Positions 57,556-64,000 of a stretch of DNA of 64,000 nucleotides are shown here, one piece after another (position 1 is the first letter of the stretch; each line of letters opens with the position of its first letter). The stretch spans positions 17,013 through 81,012 of the forward strand of contig NZGS01000068.1 of assembly GCA_002690995.1 (NCBI GenBank), in the 5' to 3' direction. The stretch is from Rhodospirillaceae bacterium (GTDB lineage: Bacteria > Pseudomonadota > Alphaproteobacteria > Thalassobaculales > Thalassobaculaceae). The notes below the pieces were generated by a model, which was not told where the DNA came from, ran no database searches, and saw only the letters and a program-made list of their open reading frames with translations. The position numbers and the translations under genes are program-made.

Positions 57556-59277
57556 ATGCGTTATTCGCAGTACTTGGCACAAACAAATGTCAGCTATAAA
57601 ACCGTGAGTTATAATATGCTGACACCTAAGCCAGTTGATGGAGACCCTAACGCTCTAAAACCAAAAAAAATAAATGTTACCTTTAAAAGCGCGGTGGATC
57701 TTCTTGGACCGTACAGCTACGTAAGAATTATGGATCAAATAAAAGCTGTCGTACCTCTAGCCTTGTATCTTATCCTTTTCCAAGTATTAGTGTTGAGACA
57801 GCCAATTGATGCAGCAGCATCCCTTGCTGTAGGTTTGACTGCGGTTATTGTCGGTTTGGCTGTTTTTATGGAAGGGCTAAGTACAGGGCTCATGCCATTT
57901 GGTAAGATTATAGGAGATAATCTGCCGAAAAAAGCCTCAATGACTGTAGTCTATATCATTATAGGCATACTCGGTGTCGGTGTGACCTTTGCAGAACCAG
58001 CAATTGGCGCGCTCCAGGCTTTTGGAGCTTCGGTGGACGTTAAGAAGGCGCCCTACTTATATGAATTGCTAAATAATTGGACGATGCCACTTGTTCTTAT
58101 GGTTGGTGCTGGTGTAGGGCTTGCAGCAATTTTGGGTACGGTAAGGTTTGTTAAAGGATGGTCGCTAAAACCAATGATTTATTTAGCACTAACACCTGTT
58201 GCCCTGCTCTCTTTATATGCTTGGAGTGATCCCAATCTTCAAAGCATACTGGGCTTAGCGTGGGATTGTGGCGCTGTAACAACTGGTCCAGTGACAGTGC
58301 CGTTGGTGTTATCGCTCGGTATTGGAATAGCAAATGCAGCAGGAAAAGGAAATTCATCGCTTTCAGGCTTCGGCGTTGTTACGCTAGCCTCCCTGTTTCC
58401 CATATTAGCTGTGCTAATACTATCAGTTTTTGTTTCTTTTACAGTGACGCCGGAACAAATTATTGCTGCCGCAGCTAGTGCAGGCGGGTCGACGCAGACA
58501 GAGCTAAGCATCTGGGATCAGACGCCATTAGTTGAGATAGTTTTGGGTGTACGAGCTATTCTGCCTCTAGTCATCTTTCTTATGTTTGTTCTGTTTATAG
58601 TACTACGTTCGACACTACCAAATAGGATGGTTACCATGTACGGTCTCACCCTATCTATTTTGGGAATGTGTATTTTCAATGTAGGCTTAACTTACGGGCT
58701 TGGGGCAATTGGATCTCAAACGGGAAGCGCTTTGCCCGCTGCGTTTATGCAACTTCCAATTGTTGAGAACTCACCGCACTATCCAGAGATCGTTGGCTTC
58801 GTCATATGCGTTGGCTTTGCATTTTTATTAGGTTTTGGTTCGACGCTAGCCGAACCGGCCCTAAATGCTCTTGGCCTAACAGTACAGGAATTGACTAACG
58901 GTGCATTCAAAAAGTCCATGCTCATGTACAGTGTTGCTACAGGTGTGGCTGTCGGAATTGCTCTTGGGGTTGCTAAATTGATTTTTCACCTCGATCTTAT
59001 GATGTTGCTATTACCGCTATATGCAATAGGCATTATTATGACCTTTTTATCCACAGAAGAGTTTGTGAACGTCGCCTGGGATAGTGCTGGCGTCACTACG
59101 GGGCCTGTAACTGTTCCTCTGGTTCTTGCTATGGGATTAGGGTTAGGTAATGCCGTTTCTGCAGTAGAAGGTTTTGGAATACTATCGCTGGCGAGCATTT
59201 GTCCGATTGTCGCAGTTTTGACGATGGGCTTAGTAATACAAATGACCCAGAAAACAAAAGTAACTCAAGAAAGTTAA
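57556..59277 (+). CDS. DUF1538 membrane protein with internal duplication
   Basis: About 573 residues (577 if started at 57544; the ATG at 57556 has GGAGAG upstream). A hydrophilic N-terminus of about 65 residues precedes at least ten hydrophobic helices. Two halves repeat with a period of about 272 residues (numbering from 57544): AEPAIGAL at 150 and AEPALNAL at 436; VTTGPVTVPLVL at 245 and at 517; GFGVVTLAS at 275 and GFGILSLAS at 543. This is the DUF1538 pattern, a presumed transporter or channel of unknown substrate. Two PII-like genes follow within 31 and 10 bp, as GlnK follows AmtB, so regulation of transport by PII proteins is likely (inference). Confidence 0.88.
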   Translation: MRYSQYLAQTNVSYKTVSYNMLTPKPVDGDPNALKPKKINVTFKSAVDLLGPYSYVRIMDQIKAVVPLALYLILFQVLVLRQPIDAAASLAVGLTAVIVGLAVFMEGLSTGLMPFGKIIGDNLPKKASMTVVYIIIGILGVGVTFAEPAIGALQAFGASVDVKKAPYLYELLNNWTMPLVLMVGAGVGLAAILGTVRFVKGWSLKPMIYLALTPVALLSLYAWSDPNLQSILGLAWDCGAVTTGPVTVPLVLSLGIGIANAAGKGNSSLSGFGVVTLASLFPILAVLILSVFVSFTVTPEQIIAAAASAGGSTQTELSIWDQTPLVEIVLGVRAILPLVIFLMFVLFIVLRSTLPNRMVTMYGLTLSILGMCIFNVGLTYGLGAIGSQTGSALPAAFMQLPIVENSPHYPEIVGFVICVGFAFLLGFGSTLAEPALNALGLTVQELTNGAFKKSMLMYSVATGVAVGIALGVAKLIFHLDLMMLLLPLYAIGIIMTFLSTEEFVNVAWDSAGVTTGPVTVPLVLAMGLGLGNAVSAVEGFGILSLASICPIVAVLTMGLVIQMTQKTKVTQES

Positions 59278-59308
59278 AAAGTTTAACCAAAAGATAAGGA
59301 TATTACAC

Positions 59309-59665
59309 ATGGCTGGAAGAAATATAACCTATCTATCTGAAGCAAACTTAATAACATGCGTTCTCCAGACTGGGTTAGCTGAAGGCGTTCTCGACGCGGC
59401 AAAAAATTGTGGTGCTCAGGGTGCAACCATCAGTTATGCCCGAGGGACGGGCATTCGAGAAAGAATGGGACTACTTGGCGTAACTATTGATGAACAAAAG
59501 GAGGTTATCCGAATAATCGTCTCTGAAGAGCAAGCGGATAGGGTGTTTGAAGCTATGTATCTCGCGGGCGGTCTTGATACGCCGGGAAAAGGAATAATGT
59601 TTATGACTAAACTGGACCGGGTTGCTACCTATATACCTGAGTCAGTTCTCAAAGAGATTGCTTAA
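59309..59665 (+). CDS. PII-like signalling protein, first copy
   Basis: 118-residue protein with the ferredoxin-like PII pattern: NLITCVLQTGLAEGVLDAAKN (strand 1/helix 1), ATISYARGTG, a short T-loop-like segment IRERMGLLGVTIDEQKE, VIRIIVSEEQADRVFEAMY, and a B-loop-like LDTPGKGIMFMTKLD. The uridylylation tyrosine of GlnB is absent. It follows the DUF1538 gene by 31 bp and precedes a second PII-like gene by 10 bp. Likely senses a small ligand and acts on the membrane protein. Confidence 0.8.
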   Translation: MAGRNITYLSEANLITCVLQTGLAEGVLDAAKNCGAQGATISYARGTGIRERMGLLGVTIDEQKEVIRIIVSEEQADRVFEAMYLAGGLDTPGKGIMFMTKLDRVATYIPESVLKEIA

Positions 59666-59675
59666 GGAGAGCAAG

Positions 59676-59975
59676 ATGACCGTTGAAATTGGTGCACTGC
59701 TTAGCAAAGACTTTGGTCAAAAGGCTCTAGAGACGCTAAATGACTTTGAAGGTGTAAAAAGTGTAAGCGTAGAAACAGGAAGATCTAGCGATCTTTTTGA
59801 AGAGAAGCAATTTGGTACTTTTGGTGAAGCTGCCATCGTTAGCATTATTGCAGATGCTTCTCAAAAAGATAAAGTCTTCGATGCTCTCTATGAGTTGTGT
59901 GAACTTGACGGGCACCAAAGCGGGTTGGTGTTTATGACACCTGAGATTATCAAATCAACGCTTGATCCAAAGTAG
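59676..59975 (+). CDS. PII-like signalling protein, second copy
   Basis: 99-residue PII-fold protein, diverged from the first. EIGALLSKDFGQKALETLNDF, EAAIVSIIADASQKDKVFDALYELC and the B-loop-like GHQSGLVFM keep the order of PII elements. The T-loop is different: TGRSSDLFEEKQFGTFGE. Start at 59676 has AAGGAGAGCAAG directly upstream; the frame opens earlier inside the first PII gene. The pair may form heteromers or sense different ligands. No uridylylation site is apparent. Confidence 0.75.
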   Translation: MTVEIGALLSKDFGQKALETLNDFEGVKSVSVETGRSSDLFEEKQFGTFGEAAIVSIIADASQKDKVFDALYELCELDGHQSGLVFMTPEIIKSTLDPK

Positions 59976-60011
59976 TCAGTAATCTGAATGGCACGGTTTT
60001 GATAAACAGGT

Positions 60012-62294
60012 TCACTTCTCAGTCATCACCCACTCGCCACTCCAATCTTTAGGAGGCGGAGACTTTTTAAATAATTCGCATCTCTCTATATAAAGCTTGC
60101 TTGGAACATCTTCAGAATTAGCATCCAAAGCAGCTTTAAAGGATCTAATGGCGTCATCAAACTTTGTGTTCCTATAGTGTGCTAATCCCTCTGTAAAATG
60201 CCCGACTACGTCCATTCTTGCGGGGAAAGTCTCGTCGTCATGAAAGTCGAGCACCTCAAAAATAGAAACTGGCTCTGTTTTGCCTTTCACAACGATGCGA
60301 TCAAGCTCTCTAAGTGCATAAATACCTTTTAATTTTGTTTGTGTGAACTCAGATATTATTATTTGTGCGCCATACGTTTTACAGCTACCTTCTAGTCGAG
60401 CCGCTAGGTTTACGCCGTCACCAATCATCGTAAAGTCCATGCGCTTAGAGGAACCAATATTGCCGGTCACAACATTATCGGTATTCACGCCTACACCCAT
60501 ACCAACCGGCATTTTATCTGTTTTTAAGCGGTCAGCGTTCCATTTACGCAGTTCAGAAATCATAGCTATGGATGATCTTACAGCGGCGTCGGCAGCATCT
60601 TCACTTGGGAGAGGAACGCCAAAACCAGCCATCATTGCGTCTCCAATAAATTTATCTAGCATACCGCCAGCGTCAGTAATACAAGCTACCATAATCTCAA
60701 AATATTCATTTAGCATAGATACTGTATCTTGAGGCCCAAGCGCTTCAGCTATTGTTGTAAAGCTCCTAATATCTGTAAAGAGAACTGTCGCTTCAGCTGC
60801 TTTCCCTCCCAGCATTGCTTGCCCGTCGCCCTCTTCAAGAAGTTGGTTGGCAAGTTGTGGATCCATATAGCGCGACATTGTCGAACGAACACGCTTCTCG
60901 CTAGATATATCTTCAACTAGAATTAGCGCGCCAATATTTTCCCCTTCTCCAGATATCATTGGCTGTAACGCTATATTAGCAGATACCTGACTTCCATCGC
61001 CGGTTATTAAATCTGCATCCTCTAAGTTTTCAGTTTCGCCTGTTTCGCGTGCCTTGTTAACTTGATCAACAAGCCAACTATTTTGCTCATTGAGGACATC
61101 AGACAAAGGTTTTCCGAGGTTTTCCTCGCTTGATATCTTTACGATTTTTTCGGCCGAAGTATTGATACTTTTGAGATTGCCATCTTCATCCACAGTTATG
61201 ACGCCATTAGACATACTGTGAAGCATCGCTTCGTTATAATTTTTTACTGCTTGCATGTCGTTAAACATTTTGGCGTTTTCAAGGCCAACTGAGATCTGCG
61301 CAGTGAATGCTTGTATCCTATGTTCATCTTCCTCGGTGAAAGGTCCACCAATTTTATTAAGGGCTTGAGTTACTCCAATTCTTTTCCCTTCCTTGTTCAA
61401 AATGGGCACGCAAAGAACGGATCGTGTAAAGAAGCCGGTTTGCTTGTCAAAGGATGGATTAAAGCGCAGGTCAGCGTAGGCATGGGGAATATTTACGTTT
61501 TCCCCTGACTGGAATACAGCGCCAGAAATACCAGCGTTATTTGGGAGCCGTATTTCGAAAGCACCGAGGCCTGCTCCCACCATAGAAAATAACTCATCTG
61601 TTTTTTCATCGTTCAGAAAAACAGTTGCTCTCTCACAACTCAGCATGTCGGTGGCTGCATCGACAACATGGTTTAAAAGTCTCGATAAGTCGAGCTCTGT
61701 CGTGAGTTTTGAAACCAACTCCATAAACTCAGCTTCACGTCGTTTTTGCGCCTCCATTCTTTCGGTAAGTGCGTAAGTATTTAGTGTAGAAGCACATTGT
61801 GAGGCGACAAGTTTAATTTTTGCAAGGTCCGCCTTTGTGAATCGCCCTGTCTGCTTATTAAGAACCTGCAGCACGCCTATTGGAATATCGCCTGTTGAAA
61901 AAATTGGCACGCATATCAGACTTTTAGTCTGATAACCGGTGCGTTCGTCGATTTCTTTATTAAATCTTTCATCTTTGTAAGGATTGTTGACTATTGTAGC
62001 CTCGGCATTCATAAAAACCCAGCCAGCAACACCCGATTGTTCGTCTATTCTAATTTCCCTGGATAAATTGCCAAGTGCAACGCGAGTGTATAATTGATGT
62101 GCGGCTGGGTCGTGGAGGAATAGGCTACCCCGTTCGGCTTCAAGTGTCTGGGTAACATAGGTGATTAGATACTCTAGAATTTCATCGAAAGAACCTAGGC
62201 GCGAAAGGTCACTTGCTATGTCTCGGGTTTGTTCTGATACAGTATCTTTTTCTAACTTCTTGCTGTTTGAGATATTTTTACCCGACGCTTTCAT
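60012..62294 (-). CDS. GAF-GAF-PAS-adenylate cyclase-TPR protein (CyaB1-like)
   Basis: Cytoplasmic class III adenylate cyclase of 760 residues. GAF-A is about 30-180, GAF-B 195-345 with a full NKFDE motif (N313, K314, F319, D323, E324) as in cyclic-nucleotide-binding GAF domains, PAS 350-465, catalytic domain 500-685, TPR-like 695-745. Metal aspartates are D508 (FTDIRSF) and D552 (KFIGDAMM). The substrate-selecting pair is K548 and T622 (FTMIGDGVN), with R633 the transition-state arginine. Thr instead of Asp at that position marks CHD1b cyclases, the bicarbonate-responsive group that includes Anabaena CyaB1, which has this same domain order. Convergent with the PII-like genes, 36 bp apart. 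Confidence 0.92.
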   Translation of the reverse strand: MKASGKNISNSKKLEKDTVSEQTRDIASDLSRLGSFDEILEYLITYVTQTLEAERGSLFLHDPAAHQLYTRVALGNLSREIRIDEQSGVAGWVFMNAEATIVNNPYKDERFNKEIDERTGYQTKSLICVPIFSTGDIPIGVLQVLNKQTGRFTKADLAKIKLVASQCASTLNTYALTERMEAQKRREAEFMELVSKLTTELDLSRLLNHVVDAATDMLSCERATVFLNDEKTDELFSMVGAGLGAFEIRLPNNAGISGAVFQSGENVNIPHAYADLRFNPSFDKQTGFFTRSVLCVPILNKEGKRIGVTQALNKIGGPFTEEDEHRIQAFTAQISVGLENAKMFNDMQAVKNYNEAMLHSMSNGVITVDEDGNLKSINTSAEKIVKISSEENLGKPLSDVLNEQNSWLVDQVNKARETGETENLEDADLITGDGSQVSANIALQPMISGEGENIGALILVEDISSEKRVRSTMSRYMDPQLANQLLEEGDGQAMLGGKAAEATVLFTDIRSFTTIAEALGPQDTVSMLNEYFEIMVACITDAGGMLDKFIGDAMMAGFGVPLPSEDAADAAVRSSIAMISELRKWNADRLKTDKMPVGMGVGVNTDNVVTGNIGSSKRMDFTMIGDGVNLAARLEGSCKTYGAQIIISEFTQTKLKGIYALRELDRIVVKGKTEPVSIFEVLDFHDDETFPARMDVVGHFTEGLAHYRNTKFDDAIRSFKAALDANSEDVPSKLYIERCELFKKSPPPKDWSGEWVMTEK

Positions 62295-62339
62295 ATATCC
62301 ACTCCCTCTTAAAAACTTTTATAACTTCTTTTGCCGAAT

Positions 62340-63071
62340 TTAATTCTTGTCGGTTGGAAATTGTTTTACATAGTCGGATCTGATTGCATCCATGGTCTCA
62401 CGGAGTGCTTGAACATTTGCTTCAGAGTCCCGTCGCGTAGCGTCATGACTGGCCCGTTCTTTATCTAATTTTTCTTCGTATTCATTTCTCATTCTTTCCA
62501 TAGTGTCTCTGAGTGCCTGCGTCCGTTGCTCTGCTTCGCGTCGACCGTTTTCGGAGAGTGCCCGTTCTTTATCTAATTTTTCTTCGTATTCATTTCTCAT
62601 TCTTTCCATAGTGTCTCTCAATGCCTGCGTTCCCGCTTCGGAATTTCGCTGCACTCCCCCATGCGCGGCACGTTCGCCATCTAACTTTTCTTCGTAGTTA
62701 TTACGCATTTGTTCCATGGTGTCTCTGAGTGCTTGAATGTTTTGTTCTGCCTCTCTCCGTGCAGCTTCGTGTAATGCTCGCTCATTATCTAATTTTTCTT
62801 CATATTGATTCCGCTGCTGTTCTAATTTATTGCGGAGGGCCTGAATATTACTTTCAGCCTCCCTCCGGTTTCCATTCTGGTCTGCGCGCAAGTTTTCGAT
62901 CTGAGCAAGAGTATCTGCAGCTGAATTTTCTAGTTTTTCGCGAAGCGCCCTTATTGTATCTTCTAATAATCGCTTCTCGGCCTCTGCTGTGGCTTTCAGA
63001 TTATCTATATCATTTTCTGTTTTACTAATAATGAAAATCCTTTTTTGGCAGGGCTTGAACTGTATGGTCAA
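62340..63071 (-). CDS. Coiled-coil protein of 36-residue tandem repeats
   Basis: 243 residues, nearly all predicted helix rich in Glu, Arg, Gln and Asn. From residue 69 there are four full 36-residue units and a fifth partial one, each on the plan RREAE-xxQALRDTMExMRN-YEEKLDxER. 36 is not a heptad multiple but fits two heptads plus two 11-residue turns. The TTG start has no ribosome site; the true start may be a little downstream, near AAAAAAGG. Encoded 45 bp upstream of the cyclase on the same strand, so likely cotranscribed with it. Not recognised as a known family. Confidence 0.75.
   Translation of the reverse strand: MTIQFKPCQKRIFIISKTENDIDNLKATAEAEKRLLEDTIRALREKLENSAADTLAQIENLRADQNGNRREAESNIQALRNKLEQQRNQYEEKLDNERALHEAARREAEQNIQALRDTMEQMRNNYEEKLDGERAAHGGVQRNSEAGTQALRDTMERMRNEYEEKLDKERALSENGRREAEQRTQALRDTMERMRNEYEEKLDKERASHDATRRDSEANVQALRETMDAIRSDYVKQFPTDKN
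62436..62867 (-). repeat. 108-bp tandem repeats in the coiled-coil gene
   Basis: Four complete 108-bp units plus a partial fifth at 62343-62435. Units 3 and 4 are almost identical over about 70 bases (compare 62452-62526 with 62560-62634), while the outer units have diverged. This indicates recent internal duplication and a length that may vary between strains. Confidence 0.88.
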
Positions 63072-63123
63072 TAGAAGAACTGTAAACGCATAGATACCCT
63101 TAGGAAACTAGAAAAGCATGTTT

Positions 63124-63762
63124 TTAATCGGTATTGTTAGATAATTCTCGGGCTTGTTCCATGAGGTTATCCGCTGTAATGATTCCCTGAGAACTTATAT
63201 CTAATTTCGCGGATTGTAATGCTTCGGCTATCCAAGTGTTGCAGGTATTAAACAAATGGAATTCGCCATTACTTAAATAAAAGCGACTTACTTTTTCACC
63301 ATGTAATCCTATACCAACGTTTTTTGCCTCTCCATTTGCGGTTCTCACAAAACTTTTATGAATAAAACGAAGGAGTTCACCGTAACCCTCTGCATTTACC
63401 TCGAGCTTTAGGATCTCGGAATTTAGAAAAGTCTCATTTATGGGGCTTTGAAAAGCATAGATATGTATTACCGAGCTCTCTGATGTAAAGGCTGCTTCAA
63501 AAGCCATGCGTGCGGTTGGGTTTTTGGATTTATAAAAACGGGCATCCCCCCATCCAATTTCTAGGAAGTTCGAATTAGAAAAATGCTTTGTTTCGGGTAG
63601 GTTTCGCTTCAGGATTGCATCTACCGGCACGACAATTCCTACATGCCATCCGGTATTGACCAGATGAATTATCTTACTTTCAGCAATCGTATAAGAGACA
63701 ACTAACATTGAAAAAAAAAGTGAGATAAAGGTTAGTTTTGATAAATTTCGAATATTAATCAT
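63124..63762 (-). CDS. DUF2459-family exported protein
   Basis: About 212 residues, with a signal-like N-terminus (LTFISLFFSMLVVSYTIA) when started at the ATG 63762; the frame opens 18 codons upstream. IIHLVNTGWHVGIVVPVDAI and NFLEIGWGDARFYKSKNP are DUF2459 signatures, and a conserved cysteine lies in LFNTCNTWIAEAL. The Cys with histidine NTGWH recalls a cysteine hydrolase fold (NlpC/permuted papain-like), which is inference. It lies upstream of the coiled-coil gene on the same strand. Confidence 0.82.
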   Translation of the reverse strand: MINIRNLSKLTFISLFFSMLVVSYTIAESKIIHLVNTGWHVGIVVPVDAILKRNLPETKHFSNSNFLEIGWGDARFYKSKNPTARMAFEAAFTSESSVIHIYAFQSPINETFLNSEILKLEVNAEGYGELLRFIHKSFVRTANGEAKNVGIGLHGEKVSRFYLSNGEFHLFNTCNTWIAEALQSAKLDISSQGIITADNLMEQARELSNNTD

Positions 63763-64000
63763 ATTCAAAAACCAATCATTACAATAATTTAACAAACGCA
63801 ACCAAGTATTATTCAATAAAGTTAACTTGACTATTAATCTTTACTAATTTCTTTACTTATTTGACTTTAGCAGGCTAGAGATGAACTCTAGCTAAAAATT
63901 TGATGATTTCTGAACTATCCTCTTTTTCATCTTCAATGATGAGGTTAAATTCTGAATCGAACTGATGTCTGAATACGAATTAGACTTATTTTTCTGAAAG

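Noticed and set aside
63868-63975. Short minus-strand coding-like tail near the right edge
   Set aside because: About 34 plausible codons end in TAG, but in-frame stops lie just upstream and there is no start codon, so no gene can be supported within the window.

Overview
The window looks like a chromosomal segment of a free-living, probably marine alphaproteobacterium with an AT-rich genome. The evidence is gene order and gene content: a SUV3-like helicase, S4-domain protein, 7Fe-type FdxA and CarD (an alphaproteobacterial neighbourhood), gph next to glmU-glmS, groES-groEL behind a degenerate CIRCE-like repeat, a cysteine-poor 41-residue L36, and an abundance of EamA exporters, luciferase-like monooxygenases, amidases and hydantoinase-type enzymes. 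Species assignment is inference. I see no insertion sequence, prophage, CRISPR array, rRNA or intact tRNA.

Layout. 1-6.2 kb is housekeeping: the 3' part of purH, an FNR/adrenodoxin-type ferredoxin pair, groES-groEL with promoter, CIRCE-like repeat and terminator, a 3-hydroxyisobutyrate dehydrogenase-like gene and a TerB-like gene. 6.3-18.5 kb is catabolic and accessory: amidase, GMC oxidoreductase, MhpD-like hydratase, Lrp regulator, MsrP without MsrQ, a ThDP enzyme followed by a cystathionine-gamma-synthase-fold protein that has lost its PLP lysine, a class II aldolase, a YqaA/DedA protein, an amidohydrolase and an EamA exporter. 18.6-24 kb holds rpmJ (41 codons), a dihydroorotase-family gene, an acyl-CoA ligase and htpG. 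24.1-31.9 kb is the helicase-S4-(four to five genes)-fdxA-carD region. 32-36 kb has an iminopeptidase, a PagL-like lipid A deacylase, a small lipoprotein, DUF2062 and a TauD-type dioxygenase. 36.1-49 kb is a dense catabolic island: three luciferase-like monooxygenases, DUF2000, RidA, two EamA exporters, a carboxymuconolactone decarboxylase-like protein, hyuA-hyuB, a cysteine-dioxygenase-like cupin and an M20 amidohydrolase. 49-56.9 kb returns to gph, glmU, glmS, a GFA protein, an amidase and adenosine deaminase.

The most interesting block is 57.2-63.1 kb. A duplicated DUF1538 membrane protein is followed by two different small PII-like proteins. Convergent with them, 36 bp away, is a GAF-GAF-PAS-adenylate cyclase-TPR protein with the domain order of cyanobacterial CyaB1. 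It carries threonine where most class III adenylate cyclases carry the adenine-selecting aspartate, a mark of the bicarbonate-responsive CHD1b group. A coiled-coil protein made of 36-residue repeats lies upstream of the cyclase. I propose, as inference, a PII-gated transporter linked to cAMP and possibly inorganic carbon. The second clear oddity is the PLP-less cystathionine-gamma-synthase homologue at 14.3-15.3 kb.
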